Shown: positions 40,783-50,146 of the stretch, piece after piece
Layout of the letters: every line of letters begins with the position of its first letter
Position numbering within the stretch: position 1 is the first letter of the stretch
Assembly (NCBI RefSeq): GCF_003852545.1
Contig: NZ_QAJR01000018.1
Coordinates: 1-64,000, forward strand
Origin: Acidovorax sp. FJL06
GTDB lineage: Bacteria; Pseudomonadota; Gammaproteobacteria; Burkholderiales; Burkholderiaceae_C
DNA length: 64,000 bases
Reading direction: 5' to 3'
Notes under the pieces: model-generated
Seen by the model: the letters and a program-made list of their open reading frames with translations, nothing else
Databases searched by the model: none
Told to the model about the DNA's origin: nothing
Made by a program: the position numbers and the translations under genes

Positions 40783-42306
40783 ATGAAAATTCGCGCACAA
40801 ATCGGCATGGTGCTGAACCTGGACAAGTGCATTGGTTGCCACACCTGTTCCGTCACCTGCAAGAACGTCTGGACCAGCCGCCCCGGGGTGGAATACGCCT
40901 GGTTCAACAACGTCGAAACCAAGCCCGGCATCGGCTACCCCAAGGAATGGGAAAACCAGGACCGCTGGAACGGTGGCTGGGTGCGCAGCCCCGACGGCTC
41001 CATCGCGCCCCGCCAGGGCGGCAAGTGGAAGCTGCTCATGCGCATCTTCGCCAACCCCAACCTGCCGCAGATCGACGACTACTACGAGCCCTTCACGTTC
41101 GACTACGACCACCTGCAGTCGGCGCCTGAAAGCAAGGCCGCACCCACGGCCCGCCCGCGCAGCCTGATCACCGGCAAGCGCATGGAGAAGATCGAATGGG
41201 GCCCGAACTGGGAGGAAATCCTGGGCGGTGAATTCAGCCGCCGCAGCAAGGACAAGAACTTCGACGATGTGCAAAAGGACATCTACGGCCAGTTCGAAAA
41301 CACCTTCATGATGTACCTGCCGCGCCTGTGCGAGCACTGCCTGAACCCGGCGTGCGTGGCCTCGTGCCCTTCGGGCTCGATCTACAAGCGCGAGGAAGAC
41401 GGCATCGTGCTGATCGACCAGGACAAGTGCCGTGGCTGGCGCATGTGCGTCTCGGGCTGCCCCTACAAGAAGATCTACTACAACTGGCAGTCGGGCAAGG
41501 CCGAGAAGTGCATCTTCTGCTATCCCCGCATCGAGGCCGGCCAGCCCACCGTGTGCTCGGAAACCTGCGTGGGCCGCATCCGTTACCTGGGTGTGCTGCT
41601 GTATGACGCAGACCGCATCCAGGAAGCCGCCAGCGTGGAGCGCGACCGCGACCTGTACCAGGCCCAGCTCGACATCTTCCTGGACCCGAACGACCCGGAC
41701 GTGATCAAACAGGCCCGCATCGACGGCATCCCGGACAGCTGGATGGACGCCGCGCGCAACAGCCCCGTCTACAAGATGGCCGTGCAATGGAAGGTGGCCC
41801 TGCCGCTGCACCCCGAGTACCGCACGCTGCCCATGGTTTGGTATGTGCCACCGCTCTCGCCCATCACGGCCGCCGCCAACGCGGGCCATGTGGGTGTGAA
41901 CGGCGAGATTCCGGATGTATCGCAACTGCGCATCCCCGTGCAGTACCTGGCCAACCTGCTCACCGCAGGCGACACCGGCCCCGTGGTGCGGGCGCTGGAG
42001 CGCATGCTGGCCATGCGCACCTACCAGCGCGACAAGCATGTGGAGCAGCGCCAGAACCTGTCCGTGCTCAAGCAAGCGGGCCTGTCGATGGCCGAGGTGG
42101 AGGAGATGTACCACGTGATGGCGATTGCCAATTACGAGGACCGCTTCGTGATCCCGTCGGCCCACCGCGAATACGCCGAGAACGCGTTCGACATCCGGGG
42201 TGGCTGCGGCTTCTCGTTTGGCAACGGCTGCTCGGATGGCGCGACGGAAGTCAGCATGTTCGGCGGCAAGAAGCCCCGCACCATTCCGATCAAGGCCACG
42301 GTCTGA
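40783..42306 (+). CDS. narH: Respiratory nitrate reductase beta subunit NarH
   Basis: 507 aa iron-sulfur protein with four clusters. First ligand set Cys16, Cys19, Cys22, Cys26 in KCIGCHTCSVTC. Then CEHCLNPACVASCP, CRGWRMCVSGCP (Trp replaces one Cys, giving the [3Fe-4S] centre) and CIFCYPRIEAGQPTVCSETC. It passes electrons from the NarI haems to NarG. The C-terminal part contains the NarH-specific helical domain. AAGGAG before ATG. 22 bases to narJ. Confidence 0.98.
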   Translation: MKIRAQIGMVLNLDKCIGCHTCSVTCKNVWTSRPGVEYAWFNNVETKPGIGYPKEWENQDRWNGGWVRSPDGSIAPRQGGKWKLLMRIFANPNLPQIDDYYEPFTFDYDHLQSAPESKAAPTARPRSLITGKRMEKIEWGPNWEEILGGEFSRRSKDKNFDDVQKDIYGQFENTFMMYLPRLCEHCLNPACVASCPSGSIYKREEDGIVLIDQDKCRGWRMCVSGCPYKKIYYNWQSGKAEKCIFCYPRIEAGQPTVCSETCVGRIRYLGVLLYDADRIQEAASVERDRDLYQAQLDIFLDPNDPDVIKQARIDGIPDSWMDAARNSPVYKMAVQWKVALPLHPEYRTLPMVWYVPPLSPITAAANAGHVGVNGEIPDVSQLRIPVQYLANLLTAGDTGPVVRALERMLAMRTYQRDKHVEQRQNLSVLKQAGLSMAEVEEMYHVMAIANYEDRFVIPSAHREYAENAFDIRGGCGFSFGNGCSDGATEVSMFGGKKPRTIPIKATV

Positions 42307-42328
42307 TCGCACACAGGAAGGAATCACC

Positions 42329-43030
42329 ATGTTCAAGAAGAACCCGACCTCTGTGCGCCTGACCCTGCGCGCCCTGGGCTACCTGCTGAGCTACCCCGAT
42401 GCGCAGCTGCGCAGCGTGATGCCGCAGCTCATCGACGCGCTGCAGCTGGAGCAGGCCTTGAGCCACGAGCGTGTGGCCGAGTTGACAGGCGTGTGCCAGC
42501 ACCTCGCGGCGCTGGACCCGCTGGAAGCCGAAGCCCGCTATGTGGACAACTTCGACCGGGGCCGCCAGACCTCGCTGCACCTGTTCGAGCATGTGCACGG
42601 CGACTCGCGCGACCGCGGCCCGGCGCTCATCGACCTGATGCAGACCTACGAAAAAGCCGGCCTGCAATTCGAGGCCGACGAGCTGCCCGACCACCTGCCA
42701 GTGGTGCTGGAGTTCGCCTCCACCCAGCCGCCCGAAGTGGCCAAGGAGTTCCTGGGCGAAATGGCCCACATCCTCAACGCGCTGTTCAGCGCGCTGGTGG
42801 CAAGAAACAGCCCCTACGCCAGCGTGATTGCGGCCGTGCTCGAAGTGTCGGGCCAGCGTGTGCAGTCGGTGGCGCTCACCCCAGAGCCGCCCATGGACGA
42901 GGTCTGGGCCGAGCCCGAAGCGTTTGGGGGCTGCAGCACCCAGGGCCAGGCCAAGCCTGACCAGCCGCAGCCCATGCATTTTGTTCGTACCCCCCGCGCC
43001 GAGCGGGCACCAGAAGGAGTCTCAGCATGA
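42329..43030 (+). CDS. narJ: Nitrate reductase assembly chaperone NarJ
   Basis: 233 aa, TorD/NarJ family all-helical chaperone. Motifs LRALGYLLSYPDAQLR, EARYVDNFDRGRQTSLHLFEHVHGDSRDRG and DELPDHLPVVLEF are diagnostic. It holds NarGH until the molybdenum cofactor is inserted and NarI is docked. The C-terminal 40 residues form a less conserved tail. The stop overlaps the narI ATG (ATGA). Confidence 0.96.
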   Translation: MFKKNPTSVRLTLRALGYLLSYPDAQLRSVMPQLIDALQLEQALSHERVAELTGVCQHLAALDPLEAEARYVDNFDRGRQTSLHLFEHVHGDSRDRGPALIDLMQTYEKAGLQFEADELPDHLPVVLEFASTQPPEVAKEFLGEMAHILNALFSALVARNSPYASVIAAVLEVSGQRVQSVALTPEPPMDEVWAEPEAFGGCSTQGQAKPDQPQPMHFVRTPRAERAPEGVSA

Positions 43031-43758
43031 CCACCTGGCTCGATACCCTGTTGTTTGGCATCTATCCCTATATTTGCCTGGCCGTTTTCTTCATTGGCAG
43101 CTGGGCGCGGTTCGACCGCGACCAGTACACCTGGAAGAGCGATTCCTCTCAACTGCTGCGCACCGGCAGCCTGCGCTGGGGCAGCAACCTGTTCCACATC
43201 GGCGTTCTGTTCCTGTTCTTCGGCCACACCGTGGGCATGCTCACGCCGCACTTTCTGTATGAGCATTTCATGAGTGCGGGCGCCAAGCAGCTCATGGCCA
43301 TGGTGTCGGGCGGCATTGCGGGTACGCTGGGCTTCATCGGCCTGTCCATCCTGCTGCACCGCCGCCTGTCGGATGAGCGCATCCGCGCCACGTCCAAGGC
43401 CAGCGACATCCTGATCCTGGTGCTGCTGTGGCTGCAACTGGCGCTGGGCCTGGCGACCATTCCGCTGTCGGCCCAGCATCTGGACGGCTCCATGATGATG
43501 AAGCTGGCCGAGTGGGGCCAACGCGTGGTGACCTTCCGCAGTGGGGGGGTGGAGCTGCTGGCCGAAGCCGGCTGGATCTTCAAGGCCCACATGTTCCTGG
43601 GCATGAGCATCTTCCTGGTCTTCCCGTTCACCCGCCTGGTGCACGTGTGGAGCGGCTTTGGCACGCTGGCCTATGTGCTGCGCCCCTACCAGGTGGTGCG
43701 TGCGCGCCGCCTGAACCTGCCCGCAGGCCACATGCAGTCGCAAGACCGCCGCGCCTGA
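43027..43758 (+). CDS. narI: Nitrate reductase gamma subunit NarI (cytochrome b)
   Basis: 243 aa with five transmembrane helices. Haem ligands His57 and His67 (FHIGVLFLFFGHTVG) and His188 and His206 (KAHMFLGM, RLVHVWSG), which match E. coli His56, 66, 187, 205. It oxidises quinol at the periplasmic side and sends electrons to NarH. AAGGAG upstream. The C-terminal RRLNLPAGHMQSQDRRA is cytoplasmic. Confidence 0.97.
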   Translation: MTTWLDTLLFGIYPYICLAVFFIGSWARFDRDQYTWKSDSSQLLRTGSLRWGSNLFHIGVLFLFFGHTVGMLTPHFLYEHFMSAGAKQLMAMVSGGIAGTLGFIGLSILLHRRLSDERIRATSKASDILILVLLWLQLALGLATIPLSAQHLDGSMMMKLAEWGQRVVTFRSGGVELLAEAGWIFKAHMFLGMSIFLVFPFTRLVHVWSGFGTLAYVLRPYQVVRARRLNLPAGHMQSQDRRA

Positions 43759-43783
43759 ACCCCACCCATCCAAGGAGCACACC

Positions 43784-44728
43784 ATGAGCGGATGTGGAAC
43801 CGGGGGCTGCGGCTGCAGCTCCACCGAGAACAGCGCTGCGGCCACGGCCAGCACGCTGACCCCCACGCAGACAGCGGCCTACGAGGCCCTGGTAGCAACA
43901 ATGGCCGACGCGCCCCCGCAGGCCACGCTGGCACCGCAGGTTGGCGTCACGGGGGCCGTGGTGGCCGAGGTGGCGCGCATCAATGGCGTGGCCCTCAATG
44001 CCCCGCACGAGTTGCTGGACGAAGAGGCCCTGCGCCAGCGCGCCTGCACCGAGCTGCTGCGCCAGGCGGCGCAGCAGGCCGGGCTGCTGCCTGCGGGCGA
44101 TGTGCCGGGTGTCGAAGGCGCGATCAGCGTGGACGCGTCGAATGCCATCGAGCAGCTGCTGGAGCGCGAGCTGCAGGTCCCTGACCCCTCGGAAGAAGCC
44201 TGCCGCCGCTACCACGAGGCCCACCCTGCGGCACATGCCCAGGGCGAGCGCGCACAGCTGCGCCATGTGCTGTTTGCCGTGACGCCGGGCGTCGATGTGA
44301 AGCAGCTGCGCCTGCGGGCCGAGGCCTTGCTGATCGAACTGCGCTGCGCCGACGATGGTGGTGCCCAGTTTGCCAAGGCGGCGGCCCAGTGGTCCAACTG
44401 CCCCAGCGGCCAACAGGGCGGTGACCTGGGCTGGCTCACCCGTGCCGACTGCGCCCCCGAGTTCGCCCGCGAGGTGTTTGGCGGGGGCTCCGAGATCGGT
44501 GTGCTGGCGCGCCTGGTGCACAGCCGCTTTGGCCTGCATGTGGTGGAGGTGGTGGCGCGCGAAGCCGGGCATCAGCCCGCTTTTGAAGAGGTGCGCCAGG
44601 CCATTGCGCTCACCCTGCGCCAGCAGGCCTGGGTGAACGCGCTGCGCCAGTACCTGCAGCTGCTGGCTGGCGCGGCCGTGGTCGAAGGGGTGGCGCTCGA
44701 TGCGGCCGAATCGCCGCTGGTGCAGTAG
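43784..44728 (+). CDS. Parvulin-type peptidyl-prolyl isomerase of the nar operon
   Basis: 314 aa. N-terminus carries a Cys-rich tip (SGCGTGGCGCSS). A helical SurA/NifM-like part comes next, then a PpiC rotamase domain at about 160-260: QLRHVLFAVTPGVD, FAKAAAQWSNCPSGQQGGDLGWLTR, FGLHVVEVVARE. No signal peptide, so cytoplasmic. The distance of 25 bases from narI with AAGGAG suggests it is the last gene of the operon. NifM-type parvulins mature nitrogenase iron protein, so a role in folding NarG or NarH is plausible. That role is inferred. Confidence 0.88.
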   Translation: MSGCGTGGCGCSSTENSAAATASTLTPTQTAAYEALVATMADAPPQATLAPQVGVTGAVVAEVARINGVALNAPHELLDEEALRQRACTELLRQAAQQAGLLPAGDVPGVEGAISVDASNAIEQLLERELQVPDPSEEACRRYHEAHPAAHAQGERAQLRHVLFAVTPGVDVKQLRLRAEALLIELRCADDGGAQFAKAAAQWSNCPSGQQGGDLGWLTRADCAPEFAREVFGGGSEIGVLARLVHSRFGLHVVEVVAREAGHQPAFEEVRQAIALTLRQQAWVNALRQYLQLLAGAAVVEGVALDAAESPLVQ

Positions 44729-44757
44729 CCGCATGCGCTGTTTTCGGCTGCACAACC

Positions 44758-45435
44758 ATGCCTGACGAACTGCTGGACCGCCTGCGCCGCTTTCACGACG
44801 ACGCCTTTCCCCAGTACCGCGAGCAGTTCCAGACGCTGGTGGACGAGGGGCAGCACCCCACGACCTTGTTCATCGGCTGCTCCGACTCGCGCCTGGTGCC
44901 CTACCTGCTGACCGGGGCGGGGCCGGGCGAGCTGTTCCTGGTGCGCAACGTGGGCGCGTTCATTCCGCCCTATGACGGATCGCATGGCCACCATGGCACC
45001 ACGGCGGCCATCGAATTCGCGGTGCTCAACCTGCAGGTGCGCCGCATCGTGGTGTGCGGCCACAGCCACTGTGGGGCTATCAAGGCGATGTATGGTGAGG
45101 TCTCGCCCGAGGCCCCCAACCTGAACCACTGGCTGGACCTGGGGCGCGAGGCCCTGCTGCCCATGTCGCCGGGCCCCGAGGTGCTGCGCCGCACCGAGCA
45201 GCGCGCCGTGGTGCTGCAGCTCGAGCGCCTCATGGAGTACCCCATGGTGCGCAGCCGGGTGCAGGCGGGCCAGATCAGCCTGCATGGCTGGCACTACGTG
45301 ATCGAGGAGGGCGAGGTCCATGTGTTCGATGTCAGCACCGGCGGCTTTGTGCCCGCATCGCGCGCGGACAACAGTGGCACGGGCCCCTACCAGCCTTATG
45401 TGGAGCACGACGGTCAGGTGCTGGTGGACGAGTGA
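44758..45435 (+). CDS. Beta-class carbonic anhydrase
   Basis: 225 aa. Zinc ligands Cys41, His102 and Cys105 with the Asp43-Arg45 pair (CSDSR, VVCGHSHCGAI). It converts CO2 and bicarbonate, cytoplasmic. Segment VRNVGAFIPPY is typical of the clade. It begins 29 bases after the parvulin gene without a clear ribosome-binding site, so coupling to the nar operon is likely but not shown. May supply bicarbonate or buffer pH during nitrate respiration, by inference. Confidence 0.93.
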   Translation: MPDELLDRLRRFHDDAFPQYREQFQTLVDEGQHPTTLFIGCSDSRLVPYLLTGAGPGELFLVRNVGAFIPPYDGSHGHHGTTAAIEFAVLNLQVRRIVVCGHSHCGAIKAMYGEVSPEAPNLNHWLDLGREALLPMSPGPEVLRRTEQRAVVLQLERLMEYPMVRSRVQAGQISLHGWHYVIEEGEVHVFDVSTGGFVPASRADNSGTGPYQPYVEHDGQVLVDE

Positions 45436-45535
45436 CCGGCCACCGGCTTGCCACGGGGCGGCATTCGGAGTGGAATGAGTGCTCCTTGACGGAACGCAAC
45501 CCCGTTTCAGTGTGAAACCCAAATCATCGGCCCCC

Positions 45536-47995
45536 ATGAAACGCGAACCCCAGCGCCCCCTCGGCCCCACGTCCTCCCTGCAGCCCATCAGCCTGGATGT
45601 GCTGCGCGAAAAATACCTGAAACCGGGCGAGACCACGGCTGAAGAGCTGTACCAGCGCGTGGCGCGCGCCCTGGCGTCGGTCGAAAAGCCGGAGCTGCGC
45701 CAAAAGTACGAAGCCCTGTTCCTGTCCAACCTCCAGGCCGGAGCCATCGGCGCGGGCCGCATCATGAGCGCGGCGGGCACCGACATCCAGGCCACGCTGA
45801 TCAACTGCTTTGTGCAGCCCGTGGGCGACTGCATCCAGGGCGTGGACGACGAGGGCTTCCCGGGCATCTACGAAGCGCTGCGCGAAGCGGCCGAGACCAT
45901 GCGGCGCGGTGGTGGCGTGGGCTACGACTTCTCGCGCATCCGGCCCAAGGGCGCACACGTGAAGGGCACGGCCTCCATGGCCTCGGGGCCCTGCAGCTAC
46001 ATGAACGTGTTCGACCAGTCCTGCTCCACGGTCGAGAGCGCGGGCGCGCGGCGCGGTGCACAGATGGGCGTGCTGCGCATCGACCACCCCGACGTGCAGG
46101 AGTTCATCACCGCCAAGCGCACACCGGGCCGCTGGAACAACTTCAATGTGTCCGTGGGTGTGTCGGACGCCTTCATCGAGGCCGTGCAGAACGACGCACC
46201 GTGGGAGCTGGTCCACAAGGCAGCCCCGGGCGCCGCGCTGCAGGCGCAGGGTGCGCACCAGCGAACCGACGGGCAGTGGGTCTATGCCTCTGTGCAGGCG
46301 CGGCAGCTGTGGGACACGATCATGAAGTCCGCCTACGACTTTGCCGAGCCGGGCATCCTGTTCCTGGGGCGCATCAACGAAGACAACAACCTGCATTACT
46401 GCGAGGACATCGCGGCGACCAACCCCTGCGGCGAGCAGCCACTTCCGTCGTATGGCTGCTGCGACCTCGGCCCCGTCATCCTCACGCGTTTTGTGCGCCA
46501 CCCCTTCGGGTTTGGCGGCGTGGCGGCCTTCGATTTCGATGCGTTCAGCGCGGCAGTGGCGCTGCAGGTGCGGGCGCTCGACAACGTGCTGGACGTGACG
46601 TTCTGGCCGCTGCCGCAGCAGCGGGACGAGGCCATGGCCAAGCGGCGCATCGGTGTGGGCTTTACGGGCATGGGCAACACGCTGGCCATGCTGTGCCTGC
46701 GCTATGACCTGCCCGAAGGGCGCACCATGGCCGCCCGCATCGCCGAATGCATGCGCGATGCGGCCTATGCGGCGTCGGTTGCGCTGGCGCGCGAGAAAGG
46801 GGCGTTCCCGAAATTCGATGCCCGGGGCTACCTGGCAGAGGGCACTTTTGCGAGCCGCTTGCCCGAATCGCTCAAGGCGTTGATCCGCGAGCATGGCATC
46901 CGCAACAGCCACCTGCTGTCCATCGCGCCCACGGGCACGGTGAGCCTGGCCTTTGCCGACAACGCCTCCAACGGCATCGAGCCGCCGTTCTCGTGGATGT
47001 ACAAGCGCAAGAAGCGTGAGTCCGATGGCAGCACCACCGAATACGCGGTGGAAGACCACGCCTGGCGCCTGTACCGCGATCTGGGCGGCGATGTGAATGC
47101 GCTGCCCGATTACTTCGTCTCGGCGCTGGCGATGTCCGCGCAGGACCACATCGCGATGATGGAGGCCGTGCAGCCCTTTGTGGACACGGCCATCTCCAAG
47201 ACCGTGAACATCCCGGCGGACTACCCGTACGAGGGCTTCAAGGACCTGTACCTGCAGGCCTGGCGTGCGCGGCTCAAGGGCCTGGCCACCTACCGGCCCA
47301 ACAGCATCCTGGGCTCGGTGCTCGAAACCCATGCCGAGCCCGCGCCAGAGCCCGCTGCCGTCGCCAAGCCGGCACCCGCCGCGCCACCCGTGGACCCCAT
47401 GCGCACGGTGATCGAAAGCCGCCCGCAAGGGGGCCTCTCGGCCGTGGCCGAAAAGCTCGAATACTGGACGCAGGAGGGGCACAAGACGCTGTACCTCATC
47501 GTCTCCTTCCTGCCCGTGCCCACGGGCGTGGGCTCATCGGGCAAGGGTGGCACGGTGGACCGCGCCATCGAGTTCTTCATGCCCGTGGGCCAGAGCGGCG
47601 AGTCGCAGCAGTGGATCACCTCCAGCATGCGCATGTTGTCGCTGGCCGCGCGTGGCGGCTTCCTGGAGCGGGCCCTTAGCGACATGCGCAAGGTGGCCTG
47701 GGACCGGGGCCCGGTGCGCCTGGGCACGCACCGCAAGGACGACGGCACGCTGGTGCCGATGTGGCACGACTCCGAGGTGGCGGCCATGGCCTATGCCATC
47801 CAGAACATCCTGGCGCGCCGCGTGGCCGACCCGGTGCAGCAGCAGCTGCCGCTGGACGAACCCGCCCCGCCACCTGTGGCCGTGCCGCAGGCCATGGCGG
47901 GCAAGAAGTGCAGCGAATGCGGCGCCCATGCGGTGATCCGCAAGGACGGCTGCGACTACTGCACGCAGTGCGGCCACCTGGGGAGCTGCGGGTGA
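45536..47995 (+). CDS. nrdJ: Adenosylcobalamin-dependent (class II) ribonucleotide reductase NrdJ
   Basis: 819 aa. Reduces ribonucleotides to deoxyribonucleotides with a B12 radical, with or without oxygen. Active-site parts: ATLINCFVQPVGD (first Cys), NPCGEQPLPSYGCCDLG (radical Cys), SIAPTGTVSLAFADNASNGIEP. A late domain follows with PTGVGSSGKGGTVDRAIEFF, and a C-terminal zinc-binding tail CSECGAHAVIRKDGCDYCTQCG. Start at 45536 is more likely than 45479. No cobalamin riboswitch fits in the 100-base gap upstream. Stop overlaps the nnrS GTG (GTGA). Confidence 0.93.
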   Translation: MKREPQRPLGPTSSLQPISLDVLREKYLKPGETTAEELYQRVARALASVEKPELRQKYEALFLSNLQAGAIGAGRIMSAAGTDIQATLINCFVQPVGDCIQGVDDEGFPGIYEALREAAETMRRGGGVGYDFSRIRPKGAHVKGTASMASGPCSYMNVFDQSCSTVESAGARRGAQMGVLRIDHPDVQEFITAKRTPGRWNNFNVSVGVSDAFIEAVQNDAPWELVHKAAPGAALQAQGAHQRTDGQWVYASVQARQLWDTIMKSAYDFAEPGILFLGRINEDNNLHYCEDIAATNPCGEQPLPSYGCCDLGPVILTRFVRHPFGFGGVAAFDFDAFSAAVALQVRALDNVLDVTFWPLPQQRDEAMAKRRIGVGFTGMGNTLAMLCLRYDLPEGRTMAARIAECMRDAAYAASVALAREKGAFPKFDARGYLAEGTFASRLPESLKALIREHGIRNSHLLSIAPTGTVSLAFADNASNGIEPPFSWMYKRKKRESDGSTTEYAVEDHAWRLYRDLGGDVNALPDYFVSALAMSAQDHIAMMEAVQPFVDTAISKTVNIPADYPYEGFKDLYLQAWRARLKGLATYRPNSILGSVLETHAEPAPEPAAVAKPAPAAPPVDPMRTVIESRPQGGLSAVAEKLEYWTQEGHKTLYLIVSFLPVPTGVGSSGKGGTVDRAIEFFMPVGQSGESQQWITSSMRMLSLAARGGFLERALSDMRKVAWDRGPVRLGTHRKDDGTLVPMWHDSEVAAMAYAIQNILARRVADPVQQQLPLDEPAPPPVAVPQAMAGKKCSECGAHAVIRKDGCDYCTQCGHLGSCG

Positions 47996-49326
47996 CGCCC
48001 TCTCGCCCCACCATTCCCTTGGGGGTTGTCTCGGGCAAGCCCTCGGCCGAGGCGCTGGCGCAGATGGACAAGCGTTGGCGCTGGCGCCATGTGATGCTGG
48101 CGCCCCACCGGCTCGGTTTTTTGCTGGCCATGGTGGTGCTGGTGGCCTCAGGGGCCTGGTGGGCGCTGGTGCAGGTGGACCGCTCCACCGGATGGCTGGG
48201 CCTGGCCTGGGTGCTGCCGCCCACGCTGGTGCACGCAGCGGTGATGGCGTTTGGGTTCATTCCGCTGTTTTTCTCGGGCTTCCTGTTCACGGCCGGTCCC
48301 AAGTGGCTGGGGGTGGATCCGCTGCCGCCGCAGGCGCTGCGCAACCCTTTGCTGGCGCAGGCGGCGGGCTGGCTGCTGTGGCTGGCCGGGGCGCATCTGA
48401 ATTCGGTGATCGCGCTGGCCGGGCTGGCGCTGGCCTGGGGCGGGCTGGTGGCGATGACCTTGCAGTTCTGGGGCCGCGTACGGCGGAGCCAGGCGCAGGA
48501 TCAGCTCCACGCCCGGGTGATTGCGGGGGCCTGTGCGTTCGGGGGCCTCTGCGTGGCCGGGGTCTGGCTCAGCCTGGCGCTGGGCGCGCCAGCCCTGGCG
48601 CGGGTCTGGGTACTGTCCGGCCTGTGGGGCTTTGTGGTGGTGGTCTACGTCACGGTGGCGCACCGCATGATTCCGTTTTTCACCTCCAGCGCCCTGCCCA
48701 TGGTGCAGGCCTGGCGGCCGTTCTGGGTGCTGTGGCTGATGCTGGGCGCTGCGTTGCTGCAGGTGCTGGCGGTGTGGCTGGACTGGGCCGGCGTGCCCGC
48801 CGGCTCTGCAGGCCCTGCCTGGGGCCTGGTGTGGGGCGCGCTGCAGCTGGTGGTGGGTGGTGTGCTGGTCTGGCTGGCCTGGGTGTGGGGGCTGGTGCAA
48901 AGCCTTAAGAACCGGCTGCTGGCCATGTTGCACATCGGGTTCTTGTGGCTGGGCCTGGCCTTTTTGCTCGGGGGCACGTCGCAGTGGCTGGCCTGGGGGC
49001 TGGGCCTGGGCGGTTTGGGCCTGGGGGCGTTGCACGCGCTCACCATGGGCTGCCTCGCGTCGCTGATGCTGGCCATGGTCACGCGGGTGTCTTGCGGCCA
49101 CAGCGGCCGTGCACTGGTGGCCGACCGCATTGCCTGGACGCTGTTCTGGCTGCTGCAGGCGGCCACGCTGCTGCGCATTGCGGCGGCCGTGCCGGGTGTT
49201 CCGGGGGCGGTGGTGCCCTGGCTCCTGCTGTTGGCAGCGGGGCTGTGGGCTGGCACCATGGGGGCCTGGGGCGCGCGCCTGGGCCGTTGGTATGGCTGCC
49301 TGCGGGCCGATGGCCGCCCGGGCTGA
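47992..49326 (+). CDS. nnrS: NnrS family haem-copper membrane protein (nitric oxide stress)
   Basis: 444 aa with about 12 transmembrane helices. NnrS features: APHRLGFLLAMVVL, HAAVMAFGFIPLFFSGFLFTAGPKWL, HRMIPFFTSSALP and HALTMGCLASLMLAMVTRVSCGHSGR. These carry the conserved His residues that bind haem and copper. NnrS relieves nitric-oxide stress during denitrification and is controlled by NO-responsive regulators in other species. The GTG start overlaps the nrdJ stop, which ties it to B12 RNR expression. The upstream frame into nrdJ is not part of it. Confidence 0.9.
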   Translation: MTPSRPTIPLGVVSGKPSAEALAQMDKRWRWRHVMLAPHRLGFLLAMVVLVASGAWWALVQVDRSTGWLGLAWVLPPTLVHAAVMAFGFIPLFFSGFLFTAGPKWLGVDPLPPQALRNPLLAQAAGWLLWLAGAHLNSVIALAGLALAWGGLVAMTLQFWGRVRRSQAQDQLHARVIAGACAFGGLCVAGVWLSLALGAPALARVWVLSGLWGFVVVVYVTVAHRMIPFFTSSALPMVQAWRPFWVLWLMLGAALLQVLAVWLDWAGVPAGSAGPAWGLVWGALQLVVGGVLVWLAWVWGLVQSLKNRLLAMLHIGFLWLGLAFLLGGTSQWLAWGLGLGGLGLGALHALTMGCLASLMLAMVTRVSCGHSGRALVADRIAWTLFWLLQAATLLRIAAAVPGVPGAVVPWLLLLAAGLWAGTMGAWGARLGRWYGCLRADGRPG

Positions 49327-49365
49327 GCAAGAAGGTGCAATGCGCCCTTTCAAGGATTGTTTGTC

Positions 49366-50043
49366 ATGGCTGTCATCCCCTGGCCTCTGAGCCCTTCTTC
49401 CAAATCTGCATCTGCTGCCGCGCGTGCGCCCGTGTCCGACGACGTGGCGGGCATGGCGGCGGCGCTGATCCAGTCGCGCCAGACCATCCTGCCCAAGCGC
49501 CTGGGCACGCCGGGGCCGAATGCGGCCGAGCTGGCCCAGATCCTGAGCGCCGCCGCCCATGCGCCCGACCATGGCCAGCTGGTGCCCTGGCGCTTTGTGC
49601 TGGTGCCCGAGGCGTCGCGCAAGCCGCTGGCCGACGTGTTTGCCCAGGCCCTGCAGGAGCGCGACCCCGCCGCCACGCCCGAGCAGGCCGAGCAGGCGCG
49701 CGAGAAGGCCTACCGCTCGCCCGTGCTGCTGCTGGCCGTGGTGGATGCCGCGCGTGGCGATGCCGAGGTCGACCTGGCCGAGCGCACCGTCTCGGCCGGT
49801 TGCGCGGTGCAGAACATGCTGCTCATGGCGACGGCCCAGGGCTACGGCTCGGCGCTGACCAGCGGCAAGGCGCTCAAGGCCGACAGCCTGCGTGCGCTGT
49901 TCCAGCTGGCTCCGTCCGAGCAGGCACTGTGCTTTGTCAGCATTGGCACCGTACAGTCGCGCAAGGCCGTGCGCACGCGACCCCTGGCCAGTGCGTATGT
50001 GAGCACGCTGGATGCAGACCGGGGCGTGGTGCCTGGTTTTTAA
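49366..50043 (+). CDS. Nitroreductase family protein (YdjA-like)
   Basis: 225 aa single-domain FMN enzyme. Motifs: IQSRQTILPKRLGTPGPNAAELAQILSAAAHAPDHGQLVPWRF, RTVSAGCAVQNMLLMATAQGYGSALTSGKAL, and FVSIGTVQSRK. These resemble E. coli YdjA/Mhq-type minimal nitroreductases. Physiological substrate unknown. ATG 49366 has AAGGA 9 bases upstream. Starts 39 bases after nnrS on the same strand, so may be co-expressed. Confidence 0.88.
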   Translation: MAVIPWPLSPSSKSASAAARAPVSDDVAGMAAALIQSRQTILPKRLGTPGPNAAELAQILSAAAHAPDHGQLVPWRFVLVPEASRKPLADVFAQALQERDPAATPEQAEQAREKAYRSPVLLLAVVDAARGDAEVDLAERTVSAGCAVQNMLLMATAQGYGSALTSGKALKADSLRALFQLAPSEQALCFVSIGTVQSRKAVRTRPLASAYVSTLDADRGVVPGF

Positions 50044-50146
50044 TTGCATCCCCCCCTCTTGATGCGCTGCGCGCTTCCCCCCGCCTTGGGCGTGCAGCGC
50101 GACAGGCCACTGATTGACCCTCTGACTTTGATTGCGAGACTTTGTG
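50044..50146. repeat. Family C GC-rich repeat between nitroreductase and next gene
   Basis: CATCCCCCCCTCTTGATGCG and CTGCGCGCTTCCCCCCGCC are variants of the CCCCCTGAGCGGCTGCGCCG-type repeat seen also at 52975 and 57737. No separate gene. Confidence 0.55.

Noticed and set aside
37568-40798. A very long open frame on the minus strand opposite narG (about 1076 codons)
   Set aside because: It is an antisense shadow. GC-rich codons in narG leave few stops on the other strand. The peptide is His/Val/Gly-rich with no family signature, while narG has every cofactor ligand.
45436-45535. Cobalamin riboswitch before nrdJ
   Set aside because: The gap is only about 100 bases and shows no B12-box-like core. 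Too short for the class.
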